Shown in pieces: positions 23,926 to 35,662 of a stretch of DNA of 64,000 bases (position 1 is its first letter; each line of letters begins with the position of its first letter). A program made the translations under genes and the position numbers. Under the pieces are notes generated by a model. It saw only the letters and a list, made by a program, of their open reading frames with translations, was not told the origin of the DNA and did no database searches. This DNA is from Bacteroidaceae bacterium (GTDB lineage Bacteria; Bacteroidota; Bacteroidia; Bacteroidales; Bacteroidaceae): assembly GCA_017645305.1 (NCBI GenBank), contig JAGCPD010000007.1, forward strand, positions 103,012-167,011, read 5' to 3'.

Positions 23926-25617
23926 ATGAAAAAGGGAATTCTTTTCTTATTAGCAAACCTGTTGCCGGTGATGTCAGTTTTGGCACAGCCAAACAAAAGT
24001 GAATTGGCGGACCCTAAACCAGGTGACCAACAGACATGGAAAGCACAGAAAGGCATTACGCTGGGTTGGGGTAGCATAGATGTGCGTTATTCGCGCAGTC
24101 AGCCAACCAAGGGAACCGCCTCTCTGAAATTAAAAGCTTGGAAAGGCGAACGCGTTGCGGCACAAGCTGTATTATCCACTACCGTTGATTTACAGAAGGT
24201 TTGTTTCAGCGTGAGCGACCTGAGGTGCGGCAGTCAGGTTATAGGCGCAGATAATATAAAAAAGTATTTTGTCCGTTATGTGTTGACGGACTGGCACAAG
24301 AACAAGAAAGATTCCTTCCTGTTGGCTGACCGTCTGGCTCCGATAGAGGAAATGACTGTCCCAGCAAAGACTACCCGTCCCTTGTGGCTGGATGTCCGTG
24401 TCCCCACAACTGCGAAGGCTGGTATGTACAAGGGCACTCTGACATTGCTGGCCGATGGAAAGAAGTTCTCTTTACCTCTGCAGCTTCAGGTATTGGACCA
24501 TGTGTTGCCCGCTCCCAGCGATTGGGGTTTCCATCTTGACCTGTGGCAGAATCCATACGCAGTAGCACGTTACTATCAGGTTCCCTTGTGGAGCCAGCAG
24601 CACTTCGACATCATGCGTCCCATTATGACTTCGTATGCCGAGGCTGGCGGAAAGGTGATAACATGCTCCATCATTCAGCATCCTTGGAACAGTCAGACAT
24701 ACGATCCCTTTGAGAGTATGATTGCAAAGATGAAGCAGTTAGACGGAACATGGAAGTATGACTACACAGTCTTTGACCGCTGGGTGGAGTTTATGATGGA
24801 TTGCGGCATCACTCAGCAGATTGACTGCTATACGCTGGTGCCTTGGCAGTATAAGTTCGATTACTATGACTGCGCTACCAACAGTACCAAATATGTTGGG
24901 TGTAAACCCAAGGAGGCTGCCTACAGAGAGCTGATTCTGCCTTTCTTACGCGACTTTGCCAAGCATTTGAAGCAGAAGGGTTGGTTTGATATTACCTGCA
25001 TTGCTATGGACGAAAGGCCTATGGATCAGCTTGAGGCAGCATGGAATGTCGTTAAGGAGGCAGATCCGGGCTATCGTATTGAGGGTGCAGCCAATTATAA
25101 TATAGAAAGCGACGTTGCAGATAGAATGTACGACCTGAGTGTAGAATTCAATTACGATCTGTTAAAACCGGAGGCTTTGGCTCGCAGGGCCAGCAAGGGA
25201 CAGAAGATAACTTTCTATACCTGCTGTTTCCCTGACCGTCCTAATACGTTTACTTTCTCAGACCCTGCAGAATCCGCTTATCTGGGTTGGCACGCAATGG
25301 CTTGTAATTATAACGGCTATCTGCGTTGGGCTTACAACAGCTGGCCTAAGTTACCCTGTCAGGACAGCCGTTTCCCCAAATGGCCCTCTGGCGACTGCTT
25401 CTTGGTTTATCCTGGCGAAAGCAGTATTCGTTTTGAACGTCTGGTGGAAGGCATTCAGGCATACGAGAAGATTAGGCTCTTGCGCCCAACTTTTAACGAG
25501 GCCCAGAACCAGCAGTTGGAGGAGATTCTGAAACCTTTCCGCGTGACCAAATATGATGAGAATGTGCCTGCTGCCGATTTGATAAACCGCGCAACAGAGT
25601 GGTTGAATAATCAATAG
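23926..25617 (+). CDS. secreted GH123-like glycoside hydrolase (DUF4091)
   Basis: 563 residues with a signal peptide ending near MSVLAQ. An N-terminal beta-sandwich (about 40-185) precedes a TIM-barrel-like catalytic region. The adjacent acid pair Asp362-Glu363 in CIAMDERPMD fits the catalytic Asp-Glu of GH123 beta-N-acetylgalactosaminidases, which use substrate-assisted catalysis. The C-terminal part with 'YNGYLRWAYNSWP' and 'YPGESSIRFERLVEGIQ' is the DUF4091 region. GH123 members act on GalNAc-containing glycans such as mucin or glycosphingolipid sugars. That would fit with the M60-like protease nearby, but the substrate is inferred. No SusC/D genes are in the window. Confidence 0.82.
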   Translation: MKKGILFLLANLLPVMSVLAQPNKSELADPKPGDQQTWKAQKGITLGWGSIDVRYSRSQPTKGTASLKLKAWKGERVAAQAVLSTTVDLQKVCFSVSDLRCGSQVIGADNIKKYFVRYVLTDWHKNKKDSFLLADRLAPIEEMTVPAKTTRPLWLDVRVPTTAKAGMYKGTLTLLADGKKFSLPLQLQVLDHVLPAPSDWGFHLDLWQNPYAVARYYQVPLWSQQHFDIMRPIMTSYAEAGGKVITCSIIQHPWNSQTYDPFESMIAKMKQLDGTWKYDYTVFDRWVEFMMDCGITQQIDCYTLVPWQYKFDYYDCATNSTKYVGCKPKEAAYRELILPFLRDFAKHLKQKGWFDITCIAMDERPMDQLEAAWNVVKEADPGYRIEGAANYNIESDVADRMYDLSVEFNYDLLKPEALARRASKGQKITFYTCCFPDRPNTFTFSDPAESAYLGWHAMACNYNGYLRWAYNSWPKLPCQDSRFPKWPSGDCFLVYPGESSIRFERLVEGIQAYEKIRLLRPTFNEAQNQQLEEILKPFRVTKYDENVPAADLINRATEWLNNQ

Positions 25618-25621
25618 AAAT

Positions 25622-26140
25622 ATGGAAAGAGAAGAGGTTGTCCTTAACTTCCTGAGGGAGCATAATATAGTTTTTTCCAACTATAATCATCCTGAGGGAA
25701 AGACAATAGAAGAAGCCAAGAGGTGGTGGAAGGATGACGGCAGTGTACATTGTAAGAACATCTTTCTGCGCAACCATAAGGGAAATCAGCATTATCTGGT
25801 ATGTCTTCATTGTGATCATGAGTTAGACATTCATGATTTGGAACATCGGTTAAAAACATCCCTGATGGCTCAGGGAAAGAATTCGCCTGGGAAACTGTCC
25901 TTTGCCTCGCCGGAGCGAATGATGCGTTACTTGGGCCTGGAACCCGGTAGCGTCTCCCCTTTCGGACTTATCAACGATAAAGACCATCACGTACACCTTT
26001 TCCTTGACAGTCGTCTGCAAGAAGCAGAGACGTTGAGTTTCCATCCTAATGATTGTAAGGGAACGGTGGTGATAAAGCGGGAAGACTTTGAGCGTTACCT
26101 TCAGATAGTGGGTAATACGTATGAATACATAGCATTATAA
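25622..26140 (+). CDS. YbaK/ProX-type aminoacyl-tRNA deacylase
   Basis: 172 residues, the size of ProX/PrdX (prolyl-tRNA editing) proteins. The family core 'VHCKNIFLRNHKGNQHYLVC' contains the conserved Lys (here in CKNIFL), followed by LSFASPERMMRYLGLEPGSVSPFGLIND and 'VHLFLDS'. These free-standing domains hydrolyse mischarged Ala- or Cys-tRNA(Pro). It starts 4 nt after the glycosidase gene, but the functions look unrelated. A bidirectional hairpin follows. Confidence 0.9.
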   Translation: MEREEVVLNFLREHNIVFSNYNHPEGKTIEEAKRWWKDDGSVHCKNIFLRNHKGNQHYLVCLHCDHELDIHDLEHRLKTSLMAQGKNSPGKLSFASPERMMRYLGLEPGSVSPFGLINDKDHHVHLFLDSRLQEAETLSFHPNDCKGTVVIKREDFERYLQIVGNTYEYIAL

Positions 26141-26142
26141 AA

Positions 26143-26168
26143 ATAGGGGTGTAGCGTTACACCCCTAT
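26143..26168. terminator. bidirectional terminator between the deacylase gene and gyrB
   Basis: A perfect 11-bp stem (26143-26153 with 26158-26168, ATAGGGGTGTA, loop GCGT) lies between convergent genes, just after the stop of one and 23 nt after the stop of the other. Confidence 0.75.
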
Positions 26169-26191
26169 CGTTTATCTGAAGTCAGAATGAC

Positions 26192-28174
<1,983 letters not shown>

Positions 28175-28186
28175 TTAAATTTGCTA

Positions 28187-28217
28187 CAAAGATACGAAAA
28201 AGTGAGCGGAATACAAA
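28187..28217 (-). promoter_or_regulatory. promoter of gyrB with the gpmI-like spacer
   Basis: On the minus strand: TTTG (28217-28214), spacer TATTCCGCTCACTTTTTCG (19 nt), TATCTTTG (28194-28187). The gyrB ATG is 27 nt downstream. Confidence 0.85.
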
Positions 28218-28307
28218 ATAAACTAGTTTATTTTTTATTCCCGAGTAAAAGTATATACGAAAAGAATTTCAAATTCACATAAAAAAGGCAATTTGCATAG
28301 GAATAAA

Positions 28308-28345
28308 AAAAGAAAAAGCAGCTCCCGTGTGGGAAACTGCCTTTA
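28308..28345 (-). terminator. rho-independent terminator after rpsT
   Basis: On the minus strand, AAAGGCAGTTTCCC pairs with GGGAGCTGCTTT across ACAC, followed by TTCTTTTTTT. It ends 32 nt after the rpsT stop. Confidence 0.8.
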
Positions 28346-28377
28346 CTTGTGTCCGCTATGACAAATAGTGTGCCGAA

Positions 28378-28632
28378 TTACGCCAGCTTCTGTATGTAAC
28401 GAGCTAACTTAGACTTCAGGTTTGCAGCCTTATTCTGATGAATAATGTTAACCTTGGCCAGTTTGTCCAGAGCCTTCTGAACGCTTGGGTATAACTCGAT
28501 AGCTGCAGCCTTGTCTGTGGTTGCACGCAGTTTGCGTACAGCATTACGCATGGTCTTGGCGTAATATCTGTTGTGGAGTCTTCTTTTTTCCTCCTGACGG
28601 ATTCTTTTGACTGATGATTTGTGATTAGCCAT
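28378..28632 (-). CDS. rpsT: 30S ribosomal protein S20
   Basis: 84 residues, very basic and helical, starting [20 protein letters not shown] with the typical '[16 protein letters not shown]' and ending '[19 protein letters not shown]'. S20 binds the 5' domain of 16S rRNA. It lies 30 nt downstream of tRNA-Glu on the same strand, so the two are probably co-transcribed from the promoter at 28789. Confidence 0.97.
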   Translation of the reverse strand: MANHKSSVKRIRQEEKRRLHNRYYAKTMRNAVRKLRATTDKAAAIELYPSVQKALDKLAKVNIIHQNKAANLKSKLARYIQKLA

Positions 28633-28662
28633 TTTGAATTTTATTTTATTTTTTATTCTATG

Positions 28663-28734
28663 TAGTCCCTAGGAGAGTCGAACTCCTCTTTAGAGAATGA
28701 AAATCTCTCGTCCTAACCGATAGACGAAGGGACC
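28663..28734 (-). tRNA. tRNA-Glu (UUC)
   Basis: The minus strand gives a cloverleaf of 72 nt: acceptor GGTCCCT / AGGGACT, D-arm with GGTTAGGAC, anticodon loop TTTTCAT with anticodon TTC, a T-arm with GTTCGACTC, and discriminator A. The CCA is not encoded (ACA follows). Confidence 0.95.
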
Positions 28735-28788
28735 AAACCCTCGGCATTTTGCCAATGCTTTTGAGGGGAGTTTCCTCAATTGCGGTTG

Positions 28789-28819
28789 CAAAGGTAGCCC
28801 TTTTTCATTGACTGACAAA
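28789..28819 (-). promoter_or_regulatory. promoter of tRNA-Glu / rpsT
   Basis: On the minus strand: TTTG (28819-28816), 19 nt, TACCTTTG (28796-28789). The tRNA begins 54 nt downstream. Confidence 0.8.
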
Positions 28820-28923
28820 ATATTTTTAAAGAAAAATGTCTTTTGTATTGCAAAATTAGAGGGACAGGTGCAGAAAAACCTCGAATTTTATAACTTTACA
28901 ATGCAAAATCAGGTTAATGTGTC

Positions 28924-29658
28924 ATGTTAGAGCGGACGACAGGGATAGTGTTACATCACTTAAAATACAATGATGACAGTATTATTGTAAATATCTATAC
29001 TCAACTGCATGGAAATGTGGGATTTTTAATTAAAGTTCCTAGGCAAAAGCGCAGTAATGTTAGGACACTGCTGCTGCGACCGTTGAACATTCTGGAACTG
29101 GATTTTGATTTCAGACCCAACCAGACTTTGCAAAGGATAAACGATTTGAGGTTGTATATTTCTTATGATTCTTTGCCTTATGACCATATAAAAGGAACGT
29201 TGGCGCTATTTCTTTCGGAGTTTCTTTATCATGTTTTGAAGCACGAAATGGCAAATCCGTCTTTGTTCCAGTACCTATGTAACAGCCTTTTGTGGCTTGA
29301 CCGTTCACATAACACACAAAAGGGCCTGGCGAATTTTCACCTTGTCTTTTTAACCCGTTTGACTCGCTTTCTTGGTTTCTGGCCTAATGTTCAGGGTTTT
29401 GTTCATGGAATGGTGTTTGACTTAAGAGAGGCTACGATGGTAAACTCACTTCCTGCGCATGGTCAGTATCTGAATGGAGAGGAGTCTGCCTTCTTGCCAT
29501 TGTTGTTAAGAATAAATTATGCCACTATGCACCTTTTACGGTTTAGTCGCCAACAAAGGACCCATGTGCTGGATATGTTAGTGGATTATTATCGCATGCA
29601 CATCCCAGAATTCCCTGAGATGAAATCCTTGGATGTGCTGCGAACGGTGTTTTCTTAA
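28924..29658 (+). CDS. recO: DNA repair protein RecO
   Basis: 244 residues. The OB-fold N-terminus reads MLERTTGIVLHHLKYNDDSI followed by IYTQLHGNVGFLIK, as in RecO, which loads RecA onto SSB-coated DNA in the RecFOR pathway. The middle is helical (LSEFLYHVLKHE). The zinc-binding cysteines of some RecO proteins are absent, which is common in Bacteroidota (from memory). The gene converges with ftsZ with only 9 nt between the stops, so transcripts must overlap. Confidence 0.88.
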   Translation: MLERTTGIVLHHLKYNDDSIIVNIYTQLHGNVGFLIKVPRQKRSNVRTLLLRPLNILELDFDFRPNQTLQRINDLRLYISYDSLPYDHIKGTLALFLSEFLYHVLKHEMANPSLFQYLCNSLLWLDRSHNTQKGLANFHLVFLTRLTRFLGFWPNVQGFVHGMVFDLREATMVNSLPAHGQYLNGEESAFLPLLLRINYATMHLLRFSRQQRTHVLDMLVDYYRMHIPEFPEMKSLDVLRTVFS

Positions 29659-29667
29659 TCTTATGTT

Positions 29668-30984
29668 TTAAAAATTGAATGTCAGAATGTCACTTGGCTC
29701 TGTTTCCGATACATTCCTTGTGGGTGTGACGGAAGGTTTCGTGGGTGTGAACTTATTAAGGTCCTCTTTGGTACGGCGATACGTGGGTAATGTTTCTACC
29801 ATGGAGATGATATCGTCATTATCAAGCTCATCGTCTCTGAAGATGTGAACGTAACGGCGAGGACGGGGGGAAGACTTATCCCTACCATAGTATATTTCCA
29901 TTCGTTCTCCCTCTTTCTGCTTCTCCTCTTGCTCAATGGCTGCTTTATCACGAGATTGCTGCTCAGACAATTCCGTTATACCGGGAACATTCTGTAATCC
30001 GAAACCGGTGGCAAGCAGGGTTATTTTAACTTTGTTGCCTAATGAACTGTCGGTTGCCAATCCCCATTTAACTTCTACATCCTCGCGGAACTTACTCATA
30101 AAATCATGAACTTCATTTATTTCCTCCATCATCAGGCTCTCATTCTCATTATCGCTGCAGAAATTGATGTTTAGGAGCACTTTCTTGGAGTTGAAGATGT
30201 CGTTGTTGTTTAATAACGGGCTGTTCAGGGCTTCGTTGATTGCCTTTGTGACGCGGTTTTCCCCCTCACCGTGTCCTGTACTCATAATGGCAACTCCACC
30301 ATCTTTCAGGACTGTTGTTACATCCTGAAAATCGAGGTTCATGATACCATGCATGGTGATAATCTCGGCAATGCTCTTTGCAGCAATGCTAAGCGTGTCA
30401 TCAGCTTTTGCAAAAGCAGTCAGCACGGTAAGTTCCGGATAGATTTCGCGCAAACGCTCGTTATTTATGACTAACAAGGCGTCAACGTGCTTGGAAATCT
30501 CCTCTACACCATCCAGGGCCTGATTTATCTTTTTATTGCCTTCGAACTTGAAGGGTATCGTTACAATTCCAACAGTTAGAATACCAGCATCCTTAGCACA
30601 TTGGGCTATGATGGGAGCAGCACCGGTACCAGTACCTCCACCCATTCCTGCGGTAATAAAAACCATACGGGTTCCATCATTGAGCATTTCTTTAATCTCT
30701 TCCAGGCTTTCCAATGCTGCTTGTCTTGCCTTCTCGGGACGATTTCCTGCACCAAGTCCGTCTTTGCCTAATTGCAGATGGTTAGGTATGGGTGAATCGC
30801 TTAGAGCTTTCTTGTCGGTGTTGCATAGAACATAAGTTACATCGTGGATACCTTCACGGTACATATGATTAACGGCATTGCCACCACCACCACCGACGCC
30901 AATAACCTTGATGATGCTCTGTGATGCTTTTGATTCGAAATTAAAGGAAATGCCTCCATTATTAAAATTCATATTGTCTGCCAT
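29668..30984 (-). CDS. ftsZ: cell division GTPase FtsZ
   Basis: 438 residues. It polymerises into the Z-ring. The tubulin-type GTP-binding signature is GGGTGTGAAPII (about residues 115-126). The N-terminal 'IKVIGVGGGGGNAVNHMYRE' and the T7 loop 'NLDFQDV' are present. The C-terminal 110 residues are a charged linker, ending ...SDILTFNF rather than a classic FtsA-binding peptide. An AAAGGAGG Shine-Dalgarno precedes the ATG, a strong RBS for this phylum. Last gene of the dcw cluster, 20 nt after ftsA. Confidence 0.97.
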   Translation of the reverse strand: MADNMNFNNGGISFNFESKASQSIIKVIGVGGGGGNAVNHMYREGIHDVTYVLCNTDKKALSDSPIPNHLQLGKDGLGAGNRPEKARQAALESLEEIKEMLNDGTRMVFITAGMGGGTGTGAAPIIAQCAKDAGILTVGIVTIPFKFEGNKKINQALDGVEEISKHVDALLVINNERLREIYPELTVLTAFAKADDTLSIAAKSIAEIITMHGIMNLDFQDVTTVLKDGGVAIMSTGHGEGENRVTKAINEALNSPLLNNNDIFNSKKVLLNINFCSDNENESLMMEEINEVHDFMSKFREDVEVKWGLATDSSLGNKVKITLLATGFGLQNVPGITELSEQQSRDKAAIEQEEKQKEGERMEIYYGRDKSSPRPRRYVHIFRDDELDNDDIISMVETLPTYRRTKEDLNKFTPTKPSVTPTRNVSETEPSDILTFNF

Positions 30985-31004
30985 AATACATCCTCCTTTT
31001 ACTG

Positions 31005-32408
31005 TTAATTTTTCTCATTTTTCTCTTCCTCTTCGTCTTCCGGCTCACTCAACATCTTGTTGATAATACCAAAGACGTTAAGTATCTTTTTCTTTATGCC
31101 GCCTTTTTTCTCTTCTTGATTATCGGTCTTTTCCTCTAAGGAATCTTGTGCATCTTCAGATTCAGGTTTCTCGTTTTGTGTTGGGGTGATGTTTTCTGTA
31201 TGCTCTTCTTTTGGAGGTTCATTGACTGCTGCAGGAATTTCTATTGCAGCAGGAGCCTCACCAACACAGTTCTGGTCGCCTTTAAGCAACAGTGCCATAA
31301 GTGTGTACAAGTTGCTATCCTCGGGGATGCGAATATTATGAGCCAGACATATGTTAGGTGGCAACCCTTTGGTAAGTTTAATTTGCTTGTCAGTCTTTGT
31401 GAATTCCTCAATGGCTTTGGCAAGATTCTTAGCCTTGCTGGCTCCGCCAGTCAATAGAATTCCAGAGAGCAACTTCTCATTATATTGTTTAATGTGTGCC
31501 CATATATTTACGATGATTTCTTCGTATCTTGCTTCTGTAATGTTAAAGAGTTCCCCTTCTGTTATAGTGCGGTCAAAACTTATTTGAATCTTGTTCTTGT
31601 TGGTCTCTTCTTCTGTTTCGTGCCATGCAGTACCATATTTTAGTTTCAGCTGCTCGGCTTCTCCTAACTCTATGCTTTTGGTGCTGATGTCGGTAGTGAC
31701 ATTGCTGCCTCCTAAGGGTATGACTACAAGATGACGTAAAATATTAGAATAATATACTGAGATGGTCGTTGTGTCAGCACCAATGTCCACCAAGGCGCAA
31801 CCTGAGCGCTTTTCATTTGCGGTAAGCAAGCAATCAGCCAGGCATATCGGTGAAATAAACAGGTCTGCCACTTCAAGTCCGGCATTCTTGACGCAACGTT
31901 CAATATTCTCACTTATACCATTACGGGCGACTACATTGATGAAACGAGCTTCTATTTGCTCGCACTGCATACCTACGGGATCTTGAACATACCGATTACC
32001 TATTTTGTATTCTTGAGGTATTACATCGTGGATCTTTGCTTGAGGATATACAATGCCATTGTTAATTTCCTTAAGTTGGTCTATTAACTTGTTGTCGATA
32101 AGCGTTCTTTCTGCAAACTGATAAGGAACCTTATTTTCCAGTGTTCTAAGAGATTGACCGGACAATCCTACGAAGACCCGTGTTGTGTTAATGCCTAAAT
32201 CCTCGTTGATTTTCTTTACAACACGTGATATGGCTTGTGTAGTTTTGTCGATATTGTCAACCAGTCCTTTCCTTATGGAATCGTTAGTTTCTTCTTGTGA
32301 AATAGCTAAGATTCTCATGGTGCCGTCGGGTTCTCTTTTACCGGCAATGGCCCTAATAGCGGTGGAACCTAGTTCCACGGCAATGATAATGTCCTTTTCT
32401 GCTCCCAT
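31005..32408 (-). CDS. ftsA: cell division protein FtsA
   Basis: 467 residues, actin-like ATPase that anchors FtsZ to the membrane. Phosphate-binding loops appear in 'IIAVELGSTAIRAIAG' near the start, 'ALVDIGADTTTISVY' near residue 205 and 'GILLTGGASKAKNL' near residue 330. The acidic insert after residue 390 (Glu/Asp-rich) is followed by a final hydrophobic/basic region (KKKILNVFGIINKML) that probably serves as the membrane helix. It lies between ftsQ (3-nt gap) and ftsZ. Confidence 0.95.
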   Translation of the reverse strand: MGAEKDIIIAVELGSTAIRAIAGKREPDGTMRILAISQEETNDSIRKGLVDNIDKTTQAISRVVKKINEDLGINTTRVFVGLSGQSLRTLENKVPYQFAERTLIDNKLIDQLKEINNGIVYPQAKIHDVIPQEYKIGNRYVQDPVGMQCEQIEARFINVVARNGISENIERCVKNAGLEVADLFISPICLADCLLTANEKRSGCALVDIGADTTTISVYYSNILRHLVVIPLGGSNVTTDISTKSIELGEAEQLKLKYGTAWHETEEETNKNKIQISFDRTITEGELFNITEARYEEIIVNIWAHIKQYNEKLLSGILLTGGASKAKNLAKAIEEFTKTDKQIKLTKGLPPNICLAHNIRIPEDSNLYTLMALLLKGDQNCVGEAPAAIEIPAAVNEPPKEEHTENITPTQNEKPESEDAQDSLEEKTDNQEEKKGGIKKKILNVFGIINKMLSEPEDEEEEKNEKN

Positions 32409-32411
32409 AGT

Positions 32412-33158
32412 CTATATTTTTTTTGTGTTATTCTTCTTGGTACAAACTATCTGTCCGTTGTACGACAGATTAATAGCGGAATATTTATTCCATCCTGTCT
32501 TGCTGAGCCCGTTCTTATAGAATATCATCAGGTTTTCCAGCTTTTTCCGGAAGTTATCTACTGTTCCTAAAATAATCACATGTTCTCCAACTCTTGGATA
32601 TAACTCAATTTCGTTATTGGCTGTTACATGGATTTGTTCTATTTGCTTATTCCAAAAATCGTGTTCGTAAACAAATTTTGCCAATTCCATGAGATTGTTC
32701 CTTGCATAGTTCTTTGTGATGTTACCTGTTGCAATGCAAAGATCGATGTTCATGTTATCAACAGGCATGGTGGCACCACTTCCGTCAAGGTAATAGTTGT
32801 CTCCGTTATCTTGTATAACATGAAGAATGGGGCGTTGTGGTATGACATAAATACACAAATGACTTGCTGCGGAGCAATAGCATCTGGCACTGTCTATATA
32901 GGGGTCATTCTGGAGAATTTTCTCCAATCCCTGAATATCAATGTTGCTCAGTTTTTGGCCTTCTGCAAAGACCTTATTTTTTGTAAGAATATTATGTATA
33001 TAGTCAGTGGTTACAAAACCGCCTTCCAGACTGTCTGTTATCTGTATGTCAACAGCCTCGCAGATACGTTCTTCCGTACGTTGGGAAAATTTGACGATTG
33101 CGAATACCAGATAGCCGGCAACCAATAGGAGAAGTGTTATTTTGAATATAATTTTCAT
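32412..33158 (-). CDS. ftsQ: cell division protein FtsQ
   Basis: 248 residues with one N-terminal transmembrane segment (about 5-24) and a periplasmic POTRA-like part ('SLEGGFVTTDYIHNILTKNK', 'GLEKILQNDPYIDSARCYCS'). FtsQ links the FtsBL complex to the divisome. The start overlaps the murC stop by 4 nt. Sequence is poorly conserved, so the name depends on order (murC-ftsQ-ftsA-ftsZ) and topology. Confidence 0.88.
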   Translation of the reverse strand: MKIIFKITLLLLVAGYLVFAIVKFSQRTEERICEAVDIQITDSLEGGFVTTDYIHNILTKNKVFAEGQKLSNIDIQGLEKILQNDPYIDSARCYCSAASHLCIYVIPQRPILHVIQDNGDNYYLDGSGATMPVDNMNIDLCIATGNITKNYARNNLMELAKFVYEHDFWNKQIEQIHVTANNEIELYPRVGEHVIILGTVDNFRKKLENLMIFYKNGLSKTGWNKYSAINLSYNGQIVCTKKNNTKKI

Positions 33159-34534
33159 GATAGTGGTTTAAGAATTTCTGTTATTTGGTCAGCATAATTC
33201 TCAATATCTCCCGCTCCTAATGTAATGAGCACGTCAAATCCACCTTGGCGTACAACATCGCATATTTCTTCTTTCTTACACAGCTGTTTTTTAATACCGT
33301 CACGTAGATTGTCATAGATGAGGGCACTGGTTACCCCAGTGATAGGCTCTTCTCTTGCGGGGTAGATATCAACGATAGCGACATCATCCAGCAGGGAGAG
33401 GGCGCTGGCAAAATCACGATAAAAATCTCGGGTTCGTGTATATAGATGTGGCTGGAAGATGGCCTTTATTCTCTTCCCTTCATAAAGCTGTTTAATACTA
33501 AGAATACTTTGGCGTATCTCGGCGGGGTGATGCGCATAATCACTTAGATATACCATTTTGTTTGTCTTCAGCCGGAAATCGAATCTTCGGTCCACGCCCC
33601 TAAAGGATTCCATTCCTTTGCGAATCTCTTCTTCGTTGGCACCTCCAATTTGTGCAAGTGCCATAGCTGCAATACCGTTTTCGATGTTCACACTAACGGG
33701 AACTCCAAGCTTTATGTTGCTTATGTTCCCAAGCGGAGAAATGAGATCAAAAAAGATTTCTCCGTTACCAATCTTTATGTTCTTGGCATGGAAATCACCT
33801 TCGTTACGGCTATAGGTATAGGTTGTAACCCTGTCCTGTGTGTTGGGTGTCATTTTGAGTCCTGTATGCAGAATCAGGAAACCTTCTGGTTGTATGAGAC
33901 TGCTGTATTTGCGGAAGCTTTCGAGATAGGCTTCTTCTGTTCCGTAAATGTCCAGATGGTCGGCATCTGTTGCAGTAATAACGCTGGCAAAAGGCCTAAG
34001 CCAATGGAAGCTGCGATCAAACTCGTCGGCCTCAATTACCACATAGGGACTGTTCTCGCTGATGATGTAATTTGTTCCATAGTTTTTGGTTATTCCGCCA
34101 AGAAAGGCGTTGCAATCCACATGACTCTGATGTAGCAAATGAGCTGCCATACTGCTTGTAGTGGTTTTTCCGTGTGTTCCTGCAACGCAGAGACCTTTAA
34201 GGGTTTGGGTAAGTGTTCCTAATACCTGAGCGCGTTTTTGGATTTCGAATCCGTTCTGTTGGAAATACATCAGTTCTTGGTGCTCTGCAGGTATTGCCGG
34301 CGTATAGATTACCAGAGTGGATTCTGCATTCTTGCATTCTGCAGGAATTTGTTCTATGTCTTCTGTATAGTGGATGCGGGCACCCTCGTCCTGAAGTTTT
34401 TTTGTTAGGTCACTGGGAGTCTTGTCATATCCACCGACAATTAGCCCTTTTTGCAGGAAATATCGGGCAATAGCGCTCATTCCTATGCCACCTATGCCAA
34501 CGAAATATACAGATTTTATGTCGTTTAAATTCAT
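33155..34534 (-). CDS. murC: UDP-N-acetylmuramate-L-alanine ligase
   Basis: 459 residues. It adds L-Ala to UDP-MurNAc. A Rossmann start 'VYFVGIGGIGMSAIARYF' precedes the ATP loop GTHGKTTTSSMAAHLL (about residues 118-133); the central domain has 'VVIEADEFDRSFHWLRP' and the C-terminal domain 'IFQPHLYTRTRDFYRDFA', both MurC-specific. It is separated from murG by 5 nt. Confidence 0.97.
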   Translation of the reverse strand: MNLNDIKSVYFVGIGGIGMSAIARYFLQKGLIVGGYDKTPSDLTKKLQDEGARIHYTEDIEQIPAECKNAESTLVIYTPAIPAEHQELMYFQQNGFEIQKRAQVLGTLTQTLKGLCVAGTHGKTTTSSMAAHLLHQSHVDCNAFLGGITKNYGTNYIISENSPYVVIEADEFDRSFHWLRPFASVITATDADHLDIYGTEEAYLESFRKYSSLIQPEGFLILHTGLKMTPNTQDRVTTYTYSRNEGDFHAKNIKIGNGEIFFDLISPLGNISNIKLGVPVSVNIENGIAAMALAQIGGANEEEIRKGMESFRGVDRRFDFRLKTNKMVYLSDYAHHPAEIRQSILSIKQLYEGKRIKAIFQPHLYTRTRDFYRDFASALSLLDDVAIVDIYPAREEPITGVTSALIYDNLRDGIKKQLCKKEEICDVVRQGGFDVLITLGAGDIENYADQITEILKPLS

Positions 34535-34539
34535 ATTCT

Positions 34540-35649
34540 TTATTCCTTTATTAACTTTAAAACTTCTTCTGCAATGATACGTGCAGAATCTTTGTATGCC
34601 ATCTTGTAGGCATTCTCTCCCAAATTCTTTAATTTGCCAGTGTCAACAACAGTCGTCAGAGCCAATGGGATAAGATCTGTTATGGCATTTGCATCTTTAA
34701 CATATAAAGCGGCCTGTTTATTGACGAGTGCCATAGCATTATGTGTCTGATGGTCTTCTGCCACATTTGGACTTGGTACAAGAATGCAGGGCTTACCCAA
34801 CAGACAAAGTTCGCTTATGCTGCTTGCACCTGCTCTGCTTATAACAAGGTCGGCTAACCGGTATGCCATATCCATCTGACTGATAAAGTCCGTTATGTAT
34901 AGATTTTCAGGAACTTTTGTCTCTTTCAGTTTTTTTTCTATGGACTCTTTGTAAAAACTTCCTGTTTGCCAAATGAATTGGACAGGAGCTTGCGCTATCT
35001 TTTCAAGATTTTGTAGTACGCTTTCATTCAGAGTTCTGGCACCCAAGCTTCCTCCTACAAGGAGAATGGTGGGCAGGTTGGCTTTTAGATTGAATGCATT
35101 AGCCGCTTCTTCTTTTGTTATTTCATTGTTTATCAGATTCTGTCGGACAGGATTGCCTGTGATGAGTATTTTTTCTTTTGGGAAGAAGCGTTCCATCCCT
35201 TCATAGGCAACACAAATCCTACTGGCTTTCTTTGCTAATGTCTTGTTGGTCAGACCCGCAAAACTGTTCTGTTCCTGTATAAGACAGGGAATACCTAATT
35301 CATACGCAGCATTCAGTGTGGCGGAACTGGCATATCCTCCTACTCCTACAGCTACTTGTGGTTTGAATTGACGTATGGTTTTCTTGATAGCCTTTTTGCT
35401 TCGTAGGAAATCCCAAAGTACACCTATGTTCCCCGGTTTCCAAAGTGGTCGTATCAAGCCCCTCACAGGTAGTCCGACAATCTTATAACCGGCAGCGGGA
35501 ACTTTTTGCATCTCCATTCTACCCTCTGCACCGACGAAAAGAATTTTTGCATTAGGGTGCAGTTCTTTAAGGGCATTGGCAATACTGACTGCAGGAAAGA
35601 TATGTCCTCCTGTTCCTCCTCCGCTTATTATGGCTCTCAATTCTTCCAT
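34540..35649 (-). CDS. murG: MurG transferase (lipid II synthesis)
   Basis: 369 residues, GT28. It transfers GlcNAc from UDP-GlcNAc to lipid I at the inner leaflet of the membrane. The start ISGGGTGGHIFPAVSIANAL contains the glycine-rich loop; 'GVGGYASSATLNAAYELGIP', 'EQNSFAGLTNKTLAK' and the donor-site 'VISRAGASSISELCLLGKP' are typical. It lies between ftsW and murC in the usual dcw order. Confidence 0.97.
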   Translation of the reverse strand: MEELRAIISGGGTGGHIFPAVSIANALKELHPNAKILFVGAEGRMEMQKVPAAGYKIVGLPVRGLIRPLWKPGNIGVLWDFLRSKKAIKKTIRQFKPQVAVGVGGYASSATLNAAYELGIPCLIQEQNSFAGLTNKTLAKKASRICVAYEGMERFFPKEKILITGNPVRQNLINNEITKEEAANAFNLKANLPTILLVGGSLGARTLNESVLQNLEKIAQAPVQFIWQTGSFYKESIEKKLKETKVPENLYITDFISQMDMAYRLADLVISRAGASSISELCLLGKPCILVPSPNVAEDHQTHNAMALVNKQAALYVKDANAITDLIPLALTTVVDTGKLKNLGENAYKMAYKDSARIIAEEVLKLIKE

Positions 35650-35662
35650 ATACCTTAATATA